This document shows positions 1 to 8,010 of a stretch of 41,554 nt of DNA, piece after piece. The DNA lies in the NCBI GenBank assembly GCA_903932145.1, contig CAIZFE010000058.1:1-41554 (forward strand), written 5' to 3'. Each line of letters starts with the position of its first letter. The first letter of the stretch is position 1. This DNA comes from an uncultured Rhodopila sp. (GTDB lineage: Bacteria; Pseudomonadota; Alphaproteobacteria; Acetobacterales; Acetobacteraceae). A program made the translations under genes and the position numbers. The notes beneath the pieces are model-generated. The model did no database searches. It saw only the letters and a program-made list of their open reading frames with translations, and had not been told where the DNA came from.

Positions 1-329
1 CAGGGAATCCAGCCCTGTGCGCAATAAAGTTACAAGACCTATTGCGCCTCCAGACCAAAATGTGTCCAGTAGGACAGGATGATTCTGTGTATTTATCTAT
101 ATATTCCAATGATATGATGGGGGTCGAACAGGGAACTTCGGTTTAGTCATACGATGAGGTGTTAACCAAAACGACGGCCGATAATAGCCGCACCACGTTG
201 ATACTGTTACCTCCCCGTCATGGCCCGGCTTGTCCGGGCCATCTGTGCCCTGACGGTGCCGCGACAGTTGGCCCGGACGAGCCGGGCCATGACGAGGGGG
301 GCGAGAGTCGGCATCAAGGCTGTCGGGTA
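1..329. other. Left-edge gap without a recognised gene
   Basis: This stretch lies downstream of cobA, whose stop codon is at 330-332 on the minus strand. The open frames here have no recognisable protein motif and mostly read through an inverted repeat, so I call no gene. The first 130 bases are relatively AT-rich and could carry a promoter for something to the left, but no clear -35/-10 pair stands out. The one structured element is the REP-like palindrome at 213-300, listed separately. Confidence 0.6.
213..300. repeat. REP-like inverted repeat
   Basis: Two arms face each other: CCCCGTCATGGCCCGG at the left and CCGGGCCATGACGAGGGG at the right. Each arm is itself a small hairpin (CCGG..CCGG around CTTGT or ACGAG). 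The GTCATGGCCCGGCTTGTCCGGGCC motif is a common intergenic palindrome in alphaproteobacterial genomes. It sits about 30 nt past the 3' end of cobA, so it may also act as a transcription end or RNA-stabilising structure for the nitrate operon. A degenerate relative occurs at 37408-37511. Confidence 0.8.
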
Positions 330-1100
330 TTACGCAGCCAAAGCGACATTCACCTGCATCGCGCGCGAAAGTGCAACGACCGCGCCGATCAGTACCATGG
401 TCGGACCGTCGTGCCGATCCGCTTCCAGCAGATCGGGCAAGGTAGCCAGCGTTCCGTGTAGAAAGGACTCGTTGGGGCGGGATGCGTTCTCGACAGCCAC
501 CGCAGGCGTTGACCCCGGAAGCCCGGCCTCGATCAGGCTGGTAGCCACGGATCGTAACGTTTTGCTCGCCATGTAGGCGGCGATGGTGCCACCGCTGGCC
601 GCCAGCGCGCGCCAATCATGCGCGGGAACGGCCCCATCGCTGCCATGGCCGGTAACAAAATGCAACGACCGAGCCACATCGCGATGCGTCAGCGGGATTT
701 GCAGGCTGGCGGCGGCGGCACAGGCGGCGGTGACTCCGGGGACGACCTCCACGGGGACGCCGGCGGCGCGCAGGCTGTCCAGTTCCTCGCCGCCACGGCC
801 GAACACGAACGGATCGCCGCCTTTCAGCCGCACGACATGGGCTCCCGACTGAGCCAGCGTCACGATCAGCCGGTTGATCGCCGCCTGGTTCATCGCATGC
901 CGGCCGCAGCGCTTGCCGACGTCGATGCGCCGGGCGTCAGGACGGGCGAGGTCCAGGATCGAGGGGTCGATCAGCGCATCGTACAACACTGCATCCGCGC
1001 GTTGGATCGCCTTCACCGCCCGCAGCGTCAGCAGGTCCGGGTCGCCAGGACCCGCGCCCACCAACGTTGCGCTGCCTTTATTCCGCGGGGATGCGAACAT
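330..1100 (-). CDS. cobA: Uroporphyrinogen-III C-methyltransferase (SUMT)
   Basis: The 256-residue product is predicted to transfer two methyl groups from S-adenosylmethionine to uroporphyrinogen III, giving precorrin-2, the precursor of siroheme. The tetrapyrrole methylase signatures are clear: VGAGPGDPDLLTLRAVKA near the N terminus, GRGGEELDSLRAAGVPVEVVPG in the middle (about residues 87-110) and IPLTHRDVARSLHFVTGH after it. It is a stand-alone methyltransferase; the dehydrogenase/ferrochelatase half found in CysG is absent. The ATG at 1100 (MFASPRNKG) begins just before the fold and overlaps the 3' end of nasA by about 23 nt, so it is the last gene of the nitrate operon. Its job here is most likely to supply siroheme to NirB. 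Confidence 0.93.
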   Translation of the reverse strand: MFASPRNKGSATLVGAGPGDPDLLTLRAVKAIQRADAVLYDALIDPSILDLARPDARRIDVGKRCGRHAMNQAAINRLIVTLAQSGAHVVRLKGGDPFVFGRGGEELDSLRAAGVPVEVVPGVTAACAAAASLQIPLTHRDVARSLHFVTGHGSDGAVPAHDWRALAASGGTIAAYMASKTLRSVATSLIEAGLPGSTPAVAVENASRPNESFLHGTLATLPDLLEADRHDGPTMVLIGAVVALSRAMQVNVALAA

Positions 1101-3723
1101 CGCGCAGGATCTCCTCAAGTTCGGGAATGCAGGAACCGCAATTGGTTCCGGCCTGGAGCAGTACGCCTATTTGTTTGGCCGAACTCAGGCGATGGGTAAC
1201 GACGGCATGACGGATCGCATCGCGGGTGACACCGAAGCAGGCGCACACCTTGGGTCCCTCGGCGGCGGTTGCATTGTACATCCGGCCGGCGAGGATTTGC
1301 GCGCGGGCCGCATCCGGAACGGGTGCTCCGAGCATGGGGCTGACGGCGGCCTCGTTGGGGAGGCCGGCTGCGTCGCGGGACAGGAACAGGCAGGCTTCCA
1401 GCGCTCCGTCGAACACCGCCGCGATACGCAATACGCCGCGCCTTGTGTCGGACATTTCCAGCCAGTCGGTGCCTTCGGGCAGATCGAGCAGCGCGGCGGC
1501 GAAGCTGGTCAGGTCGTCGCCGTGCGGCATCGGCCGTAAACCGGCGAGTCGATAGACTTGGCCCTCGGTGACCGGGATGCGCACCCAATGGCAGATATCG
1601 GGCAATGCGCCGCCGGTTCGGCGCAGCAACAGGCCGTGGAAATGGACGGTCGCCGCTTCGATCGTTGCGGGTGTCGCCTTCAGCTCCGGCTGGCCGGAAA
1701 TCGGGTCCACTTTCGCACTGACCACACGTCCGATCGGTCCGGTGGAGGCAAACTGATCGGTCCAGTGCATAGGCGCGAAAATCTCGCCATGGCGCTGGGT
1801 GTGGCGGAGATCGGCCCGTAACAGCACCTCGCCCTCGGCGGTGGAAAGGCGGGTCAGCGCGTCCTGCTCGATCCCGGCCCGTGCCGCATCGATCGGATGG
1901 ATTGTCAGCTTCGGTTCGGACGTGTGGCTCATTAGCGAGGGGGCCAGACCGGTGCGGGTCATGGTGTGCCACTGGTCGCGCACCCGGCCGGTGTTCAGCA
2001 GCAGGCCCCCTTTCGCCGCCCGGGGAGGTTCTTGATATCGCGTCGGAACAAACCGCGCGCGGCCGTCCGGTGTGGAAAAACCACCCTGGGCGAATAATCG
2101 GCCGCCCTCGCTGAGGGCGCCCGTCGGCATCGGCCAGCGGAACGATTGCATCGATTCGAACCCGGCATCGTCCAAATTGGCCATGGCGCTGATGTCGAAG
2201 ACGCGACGACCGTGGTTGGCGTGACCGGACAGCGCGGCGTGTTCGCGAAAGACGGCGGCAGGAGTCTCCCAGGCGAACGCGTCGGCCCATCCCATGCGCC
2301 GGCCGATCTCGGCGAACTGCCACCAATCGGCGCGCGCGTGACCCGGGGCAGCGCGAAAGGCGCGCTGGCGGGAGATGCGGCGTTCGGAGTTTGTAACGGT
2401 ACCGTTTTTTTCGCCCCAGCCAGTGGCCGGCAGGACAACATGCGCCTGCGCGGAGGTATCCGTCGCCCAGCAGTCGGACACGACAACAAACGGACACGCG
2501 GCCAGCGCTGCCCGTACCCGATCGGCGCGGGGTAAACTGGCCGCCGGGTTTGTCGCGACAATCCACAAAGCCTTGATCCGGCCGTCGAGAACGGCATCGA
2601 ACATGTCGATCGCTTTAAGGCCGGGCTGTGGTGCCAGTGCAGGCGCTTGCCAAAAATCCTGCAACGCTGCCCGATCAGCCGGATCGTCAAACCGCATATG
2701 CGCGGCGAGTTGATTGGCGAGACCGCCGACCTCCCGTCCGCCCATCGCGTTAGGCTGCCCGGTGACCGAGAACGGCCCCGCACCCGGCCGTCCGATTCGT
2801 CCGGTTGCCAGATGGCAGTTAATGATGGCGTTGACTTTATCCGTTCCCACCGAGGATTGATTCACCCCCTGAGAATAGACTGTCATCGTTCGCTCGGTTT
2901 GCGCGAACATGTCGAAAAATGTTTCGAGTAGTTCTGGATCGACGCCGCATTCGGCCGCGACCGATTCGATGTCGTTGCCCGACGCGACCTCCAAAGCGGC
3001 AGCGAAGCCGGTAGTGTGACGGTCGATCCAGGCTGCATCGACCTTGCCGGCGCGGTACAGATAGGCAAGCAATCCATTGAACAGCGCAACGTCGGTTCCG
3101 GCCGCCAAGGGGATGTGCAAATCGGCGCTGTCGGCGGTCGCGGTGCGACGAGGGTCCAGTACCACAACCTTCGTGCCATGCGCCGTTCGGGCCGCCTGCA
3201 TGCGTTGGTGCAGCACGGGATGGCACCATGCCGCGTTGCTGCCGACCAGCACGACAAGATCGGCCTCTTCCCAGTCTTCATAGACACCCGGTACCACGTC
3301 CTCGCCAAACGCCCGGACATGACCGGCGACGGACGAGGCCATGCACAACCGGGAATTCGTATCGATGTTGGCGCTGCCGATGAAGCCTTTCATCAGCTTG
3401 TTGGCAACGTAATAATCTTCCGTCAGGCACTGACCGGACACATAAAACGCCACGCTGTCCGGCCCGTGCTCCGCGATCGTTGTCCGGAATGTCTCCGCGA
3501 CCAGATCCAGCGCCCGATCCCAACTGGCCTTTTCGCCATGCACCATCGGCGAGGTCAGCCGCGTGCTGTTATCCAGCGTCGCCCCCAGCGCGGCCCCTTT
3601 CGAACAGAGCCGGCCCCGATTGGACGGATGCAGCGCATCCGCCTTGATCGTTTCATCCGGCTGCACCACCACGCCGCATCCGACACCGCAATAGGGACAG
3701 GTGGTGTGGATGGGGGCGGTCAT
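1078..3723 (-). CDS. nasA: Assimilatory nitrate reductase, catalytic subunit
   Basis: The 881-residue cytoplasmic molybdoenzyme reduces nitrate to nitrite. The N terminus has a [4Fe-4S] motif, CPYCGVGC at residues 9-16, with a fourth cysteine in RLCSKG at about 40. The molybdopterin oxidoreductase body follows, with the family-typical YSQGVNQSS and GQPNAMGGREVGGLANQLAAH near residues 285-340, then the dinucleotide-binding domain (LTIHPIDAARAG, HWTDQF). A BFD-like [2Fe-2S] domain closes the protein (VCACFGV at about 823 and NCGSCIPEL near 860), as in Klebsiella-type NasA rather than cyanobacterial NarB. There is no Tat signal, which fits a cytoplasmic assimilatory enzyme. The start overlaps the nirD stop (ATGA), implying translational coupling. 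Confidence 0.96.
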   Translation of the reverse strand: MTAPIHTTCPYCGVGCGVVVQPDETIKADALHPSNRGRLCSKGAALGATLDNSTRLTSPMVHGEKASWDRALDLVAETFRTTIAEHGPDSVAFYVSGQCLTEDYYVANKLMKGFIGSANIDTNSRLCMASSVAGHVRAFGEDVVPGVYEDWEEADLVVLVGSNAAWCHPVLHQRMQAARTAHGTKVVVLDPRRTATADSADLHIPLAAGTDVALFNGLLAYLYRAGKVDAAWIDRHTTGFAAALEVASGNDIESVAAECGVDPELLETFFDMFAQTERTMTVYSQGVNQSSVGTDKVNAIINCHLATGRIGRPGAGPFSVTGQPNAMGGREVGGLANQLAAHMRFDDPADRAALQDFWQAPALAPQPGLKAIDMFDAVLDGRIKALWIVATNPAASLPRADRVRAALAACPFVVVSDCWATDTSAQAHVVLPATGWGEKNGTVTNSERRISRQRAFRAAPGHARADWWQFAEIGRRMGWADAFAWETPAAVFREHAALSGHANHGRRVFDISAMANLDDAGFESMQSFRWPMPTGALSEGGRLFAQGGFSTPDGRARFVPTRYQEPPRAAKGGLLLNTGRVRDQWHTMTRTGLAPSLMSHTSEPKLTIHPIDAARAGIEQDALTRLSTAEGEVLLRADLRHTQRHGEIFAPMHWTDQFASTGPIGRVVSAKVDPISGQPELKATPATIEAATVHFHGLLLRRTGGALPDICHWVRIPVTEGQVYRLAGLRPMPHGDDLTSFAAALLDLPEGTDWLEMSDTRRGVLRIAAVFDGALEACLFLSRDAAGLPNEAAVSPMLGAPVPDAARAQILAGRMYNATAAEGPKVCACFGVTRDAIRHAVVTHRLSSAKQIGVLLQAGTNCGSCIPELEEILRDVRIPAE

Positions 3724-4049
3724 GCTCCGCCGACCGCCAGGAGGATGCGTCCATTCTCCAGGCGAACCGGAACCGTGCGGGCGCAGCCCTCGTCGGGTTC
3801 TTTCGCCTTACCGTCCGTCAGCCCGATGACCCAGTTGTGCAACGGGCAGGTCACGGACTCGCCGTGAATGATCCCCTGCGACAATTTGCCGGCTTTGTGC
3901 GGACACAGATCATGCAGCGCGAAGACCCGATCGTCGCTTGTACGAAACAACGCGATGTCGATCGCCGGGGTGGTAACGACGCGGGAGCCCAGGCGGGGGA
4001 TGTCGTCGAGGTGACCGACATCCGCCCATACCGAAAGAATACCATCCAT
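3720..4049 (-). CDS. nirD: Nitrite reductase small subunit (Rieske-like)
   Basis: The 109-residue protein is the small partner of NirB in NADH-dependent reduction of nitrite to ammonium. It has the Rieske-like fold: LCPHKAGKLSQG around residues 47-58 and CPLHNWVIGL around 68-77. The C-x-H and C-x2-H pairs that ligate a [2Fe-2S] cluster in true Rieske proteins are both present. From memory, E. coli NirD has lost these ligands, so this version may hold a cluster. It lies 5 nt after nirB and overlaps nasA by four bases, so it is within one transcript with both. Confidence 0.93.
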   Translation of the reverse strand: MDGILSVWADVGHLDDIPRLGSRVVTTPAIDIALFRTSDDRVFALHDLCPHKAGKLSQGIIHGESVTCPLHNWVIGLTDGKAKEPDEGCARTVPVRLENGRILLAVGGA

Positions 4050-4054
4050 GCCGC

Positions 4055-6511
4055 TTACTCCACCGTCGCAAGTGCGCGGAATTCATGGGCGTCGGTCCCG
4101 GCGGCACGTTCCGCCCAAGGATCGTCCTGTGCGAAACGTTGGCTCTCCATGAACCGCGCATGCAACAGTTTCCGGGTGCCGGCATCGCTCAGGCGGGTGC
4201 GGACGTAGTCGATCCCGACCCGTTCGACCCATGGCGCGGTGCGGTCCAGATACCAGGCTTCCTCGCGGTAAATCTGCATGAAAGCGGCGGCGTATTCCAG
4301 AACCTCGTCCTCGGTCGTTACCTTGGCGAGCAGGTCCGTCACCCGCACCTTGATGCCGCCGTTGCCGGCAACATACAGGTCCCAGCCTGCGTCGGTGGCG
4401 ATTACGCCAAAGTCCTTGATGGTGGCTTCAGCGCAATTCCGAGGGCAGCCCGAGACAGCCATCTTGGTCTTGTGCGGCGTCCATGATCCCCAGGTCATCC
4501 GCTCCAGCGCGATGCCCATCGCGGTGGAATCCTGAGTGCCGAACCGGCACCATTCGGATCCGACGCAAGTCTTCACGGTGCGCAGTGCCTTGCCGTAGGC
4601 GTGGCCGGAGACCATCCCGGCGGCATTCAGATCCCGCCACACATCCGGCAATTGCTCCTTACGGACTCCCAACAGATCGACACGCTGGCCGCCCGTCACT
4701 TTCACGGTCGGGATTTGATATTTGTCCACCACATCGGCGATGGCCCGCAGTTCGGCCGACGATGTCACCCCACCCCACATACGCGGAACGACAGAATAAG
4801 TGCCGTCCTTCTGGATGTTGGCGTGCATGCGTTCGTTGACGAAACGCGAGCGGGAGTCATCGACGTATTCGCCGGGCCATGCGCACAACAGATAATAGTT
4901 CAAGGCAGGGCGGCAACTTGCGCAGCCGTTGGGGGTCGTCCAGCCCATCGCGTCCATGACGGCGGGTATGGTTTTCAGCTTGCGGTCCAGGATCGCCTTG
5001 CGCACCGCATCGTGGCCGATGGCCGTGCACTTGCAGACCGCTTTGACTTTCGGTGTCGCATCGTAATCGCCGCCCAAAGTCAGGGCGAGCAGGCTCTCCA
5101 CCTGACACGTGCAGCTTCCGCACGATGCGGACGCCTTGGTGCGCGAGCGAACCTGATCGACCGTGGTCAGCTTATGCTTGCTGATCGCTGCCAGGATGGT
5201 GCCCTTGCTGACACCGTTGCAGCCACAGATTTCAGCCGTATCGGGCAGGGATTCGACACGAGGAGCCTCGCCGCCATTGCCGGCCGAGGGTCCGAAGACC
5301 AGCGTATCGCGCAAGGCGGAAATATCGGTTCCGTTGCGGATCATATCGAAATACCAGGCGCTGTCTCGGGCTTCCCCATACAGCACGGCGCCGATCAGCT
5401 TGTCGTCGCGGATGACCAGCTTCTTGTGCACGCCTCGGGCCGCGTCGCGGAACACCACGTCGTCGGTGTTTTCGTCACCGGTGAAATCACCGGCGGAGAA
5501 CATGTCGATGCCGGTCACTTTCAGCCGCGTGCCGGTGACAGCCGGGACGTAGTCGCTATCGGCTGTTTTCGTGACGCGATCGGCCAGGATCTTCGCCATT
5601 TCGTACAGCGGAGCCACCAGGCCGAACAGGGCGCCGCGATGTTCAACGCACTCGCCCACCGCGTAGATGGCGGGGTCGCTGGTGACCATCGCATCGTTGA
5701 CCTGGACGCCACGACCGCACTCTAGCCCGGCCGCTTTCGCCAGCGCGATATTGGGGCGGATACCCGCGGCCATCACCACGATGCTCGCCGGCAGATGCGT
5801 GCCGTCGGCGAGTTGCACACCCTCCACACGGTCTTCGCCGAGGATGACTTTGGTGTTTGCCTCGGTAATGACCTTGATGCCGCGCGTGCCCAGGTCCGCC
5901 TTCAACAGCTCGGCGGAGACCGGGTCGAGTTGGCGTTCCATCAGCGTCGGCATAATATGCAGGACAGTGGTGTCCATGCCATTCAGAGCAAGGCCGTTGG
6001 CGGCTTCGAGACCGAGTAGGCCGCCGCCGATGACGACAGCATGCGTGCTGGACTTGCTGGCCGCGATCATCGTTTCGACGTCTGCGATGTCGCGGAAGCC
6101 GATGACGCCGGGCAGCTTGTGGCCGGGCAGGGGAATGATCACCGGGTTGGAGCCAGTGGCCAGCAGCAAAACGTCGTAGGGACGCGTGGTGCCGAATTCA
6201 CCGGTGACGGTTTTCGCCTCGCGATCGATACCGACCACGGGTTCTCCGGCGATCAGTTCGATGCCGTTCTCCTCATACCATGACCTCGGATGGGTCGTGA
6301 TCGCCTCGAAGGTTTTTTCGCCAGCCAGTACGGGCGACAGCATGATGCGGTTGTAGTTGCCGTGCGGCTCGGCGCCGAACACGGTGATGGTGAAGTCGTG
6401 CGGTGCGCGGCTGAGGATTTCCTCCAGCGCGCGCACGCCGGCCATCCCGTTCCCGACCAGGACAAGGCGGGAACGACCCAACTGCAAGCGATGGGGGGCG
6501 ATCATGTTCAT
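4055..6511 (-). CDS. nirB: Nitrite reductase [NAD(P)H] large subunit
   Basis: The 818-residue enzyme reduces nitrite to ammonium by six electrons. Domains in order: FAD/NAD-binding pyridine nucleotide-disulfide oxidoreductase (LVLVGNGMAGVRALEEIL near residue 15, VVIGGGLLGLEAANGL near 155), two BFD-like [2Fe-2S] domains (ICGCNGVSKGTI...SCGSCTCQ; VCKCTAIGHDAV...GCASCRPAL) and a C-terminal sulfite/nitrite reductase domain carrying the siroheme-[4Fe-4S] cysteines in CVGSEWC and SGCPRNC. I chose the ATG at 6511 (MNMIAPHRL) because GGGAAG lies about seven bases upstream; an in-frame extension to 6571 would run into narK. It follows narK by 14 nt. The siroheme is presumably supplied through cobA. 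Confidence 0.95.
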   Translation of the reverse strand: MNMIAPHRLQLGRSRLVLVGNGMAGVRALEEILSRAPHDFTITVFGAEPHGNYNRIMLSPVLAGEKTFEAITTHPRSWYEENGIELIAGEPVVGIDREAKTVTGEFGTTRPYDVLLLATGSNPVIIPLPGHKLPGVIGFRDIADVETMIAASKSSTHAVVIGGGLLGLEAANGLALNGMDTTVLHIMPTLMERQLDPVSAELLKADLGTRGIKVITEANTKVILGEDRVEGVQLADGTHLPASIVVMAAGIRPNIALAKAAGLECGRGVQVNDAMVTSDPAIYAVGECVEHRGALFGLVAPLYEMAKILADRVTKTADSDYVPAVTGTRLKVTGIDMFSAGDFTGDENTDDVVFRDAARGVHKKLVIRDDKLIGAVLYGEARDSAWYFDMIRNGTDISALRDTLVFGPSAGNGGEAPRVESLPDTAEICGCNGVSKGTILAAISKHKLTTVDQVRSRTKASASCGSCTCQVESLLALTLGGDYDATPKVKAVCKCTAIGHDAVRKAILDRKLKTIPAVMDAMGWTTPNGCASCRPALNYYLLCAWPGEYVDDSRSRFVNERMHANIQKDGTYSVVPRMWGGVTSSAELRAIADVVDKYQIPTVKVTGGQRVDLLGVRKEQLPDVWRDLNAAGMVSGHAYGKALRTVKTCVGSEWCRFGTQDSTAMGIALERMTWGSWTPHKTKMAVSGCPRNCAEATIKDFGVIATDAGWDLYVAGNGGIKVRVTDLLAKVTTEDEVLEYAAAFMQIYREEAWYLDRTAPWVERVGIDYVRTRLSDAGTRKLLHARFMESQRFAQDDPWAERAAGTDAHEFRALATVE

Positions 6512-6525
6512 GGCGATGCTTCCCG

Positions 6526-7734
6526 TTAAACGCGCGCTGCGCCGTAAAGCTGGCCCCAGGTTGTCCGCCACCGGCGGCGCACACCGCTGATGCCGACCAG
6601 GGCCAGGGCCGCCAGCATGGCGAACACCAGGAAGCCGGGGCCATAGCTGCCGGTAAGCTGCTTGGAGTAACCGAGGCTGGAGGCCAGGTAGAACCCGCCG
6701 ACACCGCCGCTCATGCCCACAAGCCCGGTCATGAGGCCAATTTCCCGCTTGAAGCGTTGCGGTACGAGTTGGAACACCGACCCGTTGCCCATGCCGAGAG
6801 CCAGCATACCAATGACGAAGACGGGCATCGCCAGATAGATCGTTGACAGGCCAGTGGAAATCGTCGCGAAGGCGCAGGCGGCGACGGCGTACAGAACGAC
6901 CAGGGCGCGAACGCCGCCGACCCGGTCAGCGACCGCTCCGCCCATCGGACGAACCAGGGAGCCGACGAAGACAACGGCAGCGGTGCAGTAGCCGGCGGTG
7001 ACCGGCGTCAAGCCGTAAGCGTCATTGAAGTAGATGGTCAGGGAGGACGCGAGGCCAACGAAGCCGCCGAAGGTCACGCTGTAGAAGAACATGAACCACC
7101 AGCAATCGCCTTCCTTCAGCAGCGCGAAGTAGGCAGCCAAAGGTTTTGCGGCCGGTGTGTTGGGGCTGTCTTTTGCGAAGGCGAAAAAGACGCCAAGTGC
7201 GATGGTCAGCGGGATCGCCGCCAGACCGATGACGTTTTGCCAACCAAAGGCAATGGCCAGCATCGGGGCGAACAGCGCTGCCAACACCGTGCCGGAATTA
7301 CCGGCCCCCGCGATCCCCATCGCGGTGCCCTGATGTTCCGGACCATACCATGCCGAGGCCATGGGCAGGGCGACGGCGAAGGACGCTCCGGCGAGACCAA
7401 GGACGCAGCCCAGGAGCAAGGTGGCGGCGAAACTGTCGATGCCGATCATCCAGGCGGCCAGCAGGCCGGCGATGACGACGATCTGGGCCCCAATGCCAAC
7501 ACGGCGTGGCTTGTAGCGGTCAACCAGCAGACCCAGAACGACGCGAAGGGCAGCGCCGGCGAGTACCGGTGTGGCGACCATCAGGCCCTTGTGGGCGGGA
7601 TCGAGATGAAGGGCTTTGGAGATTGCGACACCCAAGGGTCCAAGCAATACCCAAACCATGAAACTGAGATCGAAATAGAGGAAAGACGCGAACAGGGTCG
7701 GTAGATGACCGGCCTTGAGGAAGCCCTTGTTCAT
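6526..7734 (-). CDS. narK: Nitrate/nitrite MFS transporter
   Basis: The 402-residue inner-membrane protein of the NNP family (NarK/NasA) imports nitrate for the reductases downstream. It has about 12 hydrophobic segments; the first holds FASFLYFDLSFMVWVLLGPL, a region typical of this family, and glycine-rich nitrate-signature-like stretches occur at AGAGNSGTVLAALFAP and GLVGMSGGVGGFYLAS. The ATG at 7734 gives MNKGFLKAGHLPTLF, the usual beginning of alphaproteobacterial homologues; an in-frame ATG at 7770 is possible but lies inside a predicted leader stem. No strong Shine-Dalgarno is visible for either, which could reflect RNA-level control. It is the first gene behind the sigma-54 promoter at 7866-7882. 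Confidence 0.92.
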   Translation of the reverse strand: MNKGFLKAGHLPTLFASFLYFDLSFMVWVLLGPLGVAISKALHLDPAHKGLMVATPVLAGAALRVVLGLLVDRYKPRRVGIGAQIVVIAGLLAAWMIGIDSFAATLLLGCVLGLAGASFAVALPMASAWYGPEHQGTAMGIAGAGNSGTVLAALFAPMLAIAFGWQNVIGLAAIPLTIALGVFFAFAKDSPNTPAAKPLAAYFALLKEGDCWWFMFFYSVTFGGFVGLASSLTIYFNDAYGLTPVTAGYCTAAVVFVGSLVRPMGGAVADRVGGVRALVVLYAVAACAFATISTGLSTIYLAMPVFVIGMLALGMGNGSVFQLVPQRFKREIGLMTGLVGMSGGVGGFYLASSLGYSKQLTGSYGPGFLVFAMLAALALVGISGVRRRWRTTWGQLYGAARV

Positions 7735-7855
7735 GAGAAGATCACTCGCGAGGCAAGCCGTCGTTGGCATGCCGGTCGATGGCTGGAAGCGCGGGGCGCC
7801 TCGGGTCCGGCACAGGCCCTTCGTTGGACAGGTCCGCGGAGTTCTCGAACTCTGT
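7735..7855 (-). promoter_or_regulatory. Structured 5' leader of the nitrate operon
   Basis: About 120 nt separate the predicted transcription start (near 7855) from the narK start. On the minus strand this leader can fold: GAGTTCGAGAACTC is a small hairpin, and AGCCATCG pairs with CGACGGCT (one mismatch) inside an outer CGAGGC/GCCTCG stem. NasT-type ANTAR regulators are known to bind two adjacent hairpins with six-base loops in such leaders and prevent termination. I could not identify a convincing pair of canonical hexaloops nor a terminator U-run by eye, so the role as NasT target is inferred from context. Confidence 0.4.
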
Positions 7856-7865
7856 TAGCACATGC

Positions 7866-7882
7866 AGCAAGAGCCGTGCCAA
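7866..7882 (-). promoter_or_regulatory. Sigma-54 (RpoN) promoter of narK-nirBD-nasA-cobA
   Basis: Read on the minus strand the site is TTGGCACGGCTCTTGCT, which matches the -24/-12 consensus YTGGCACGRNNNTTGCW at every defined position. It is placed about 130 nt upstream of narK in the only large gap of the nitrate operon. Sigma-54 promoters need an enhancer-binding protein; NtrC under nitrogen limitation is the expected activator, but no clear NtrC palindrome was found in the AT-rich DNA at 7900-8010. Confidence 0.85.
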
Positions 7883-8010
7883 GTGCGAAAACGGGTAAAT
7901 GCTTAGAGTTTAATCTATCGCCGCCAGCGGTTAAGGTTGAATAATGTGCAGAAAAATGTTCTTAAATTGCTCATTTGGTGAAATTATGATCTTGTGCGAT
8001 ACGCGTCTTG

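Noticed and set aside
213..300. Possible CRISPR or tandem array at the left edge
   Set aside because: Only one inverted pair is present, without spacers or repeated units.
1115..2566. A 483-codon same-strand frame inside nasA
   Set aside because: It is an out-of-frame reading of the nitrate reductase gene and is Arg-rich without domain signals.
4601..5725. A 374-codon antisense frame inside nirB
   Set aside because: NirB is unmistakable on the other strand and this frame has no recognisable domain.
7831..7844. GAGTTCGAGAACTC as a tRNA T-arm
   Set aside because: It has no acceptor or anticodon arms around it; it is a leader hairpin.
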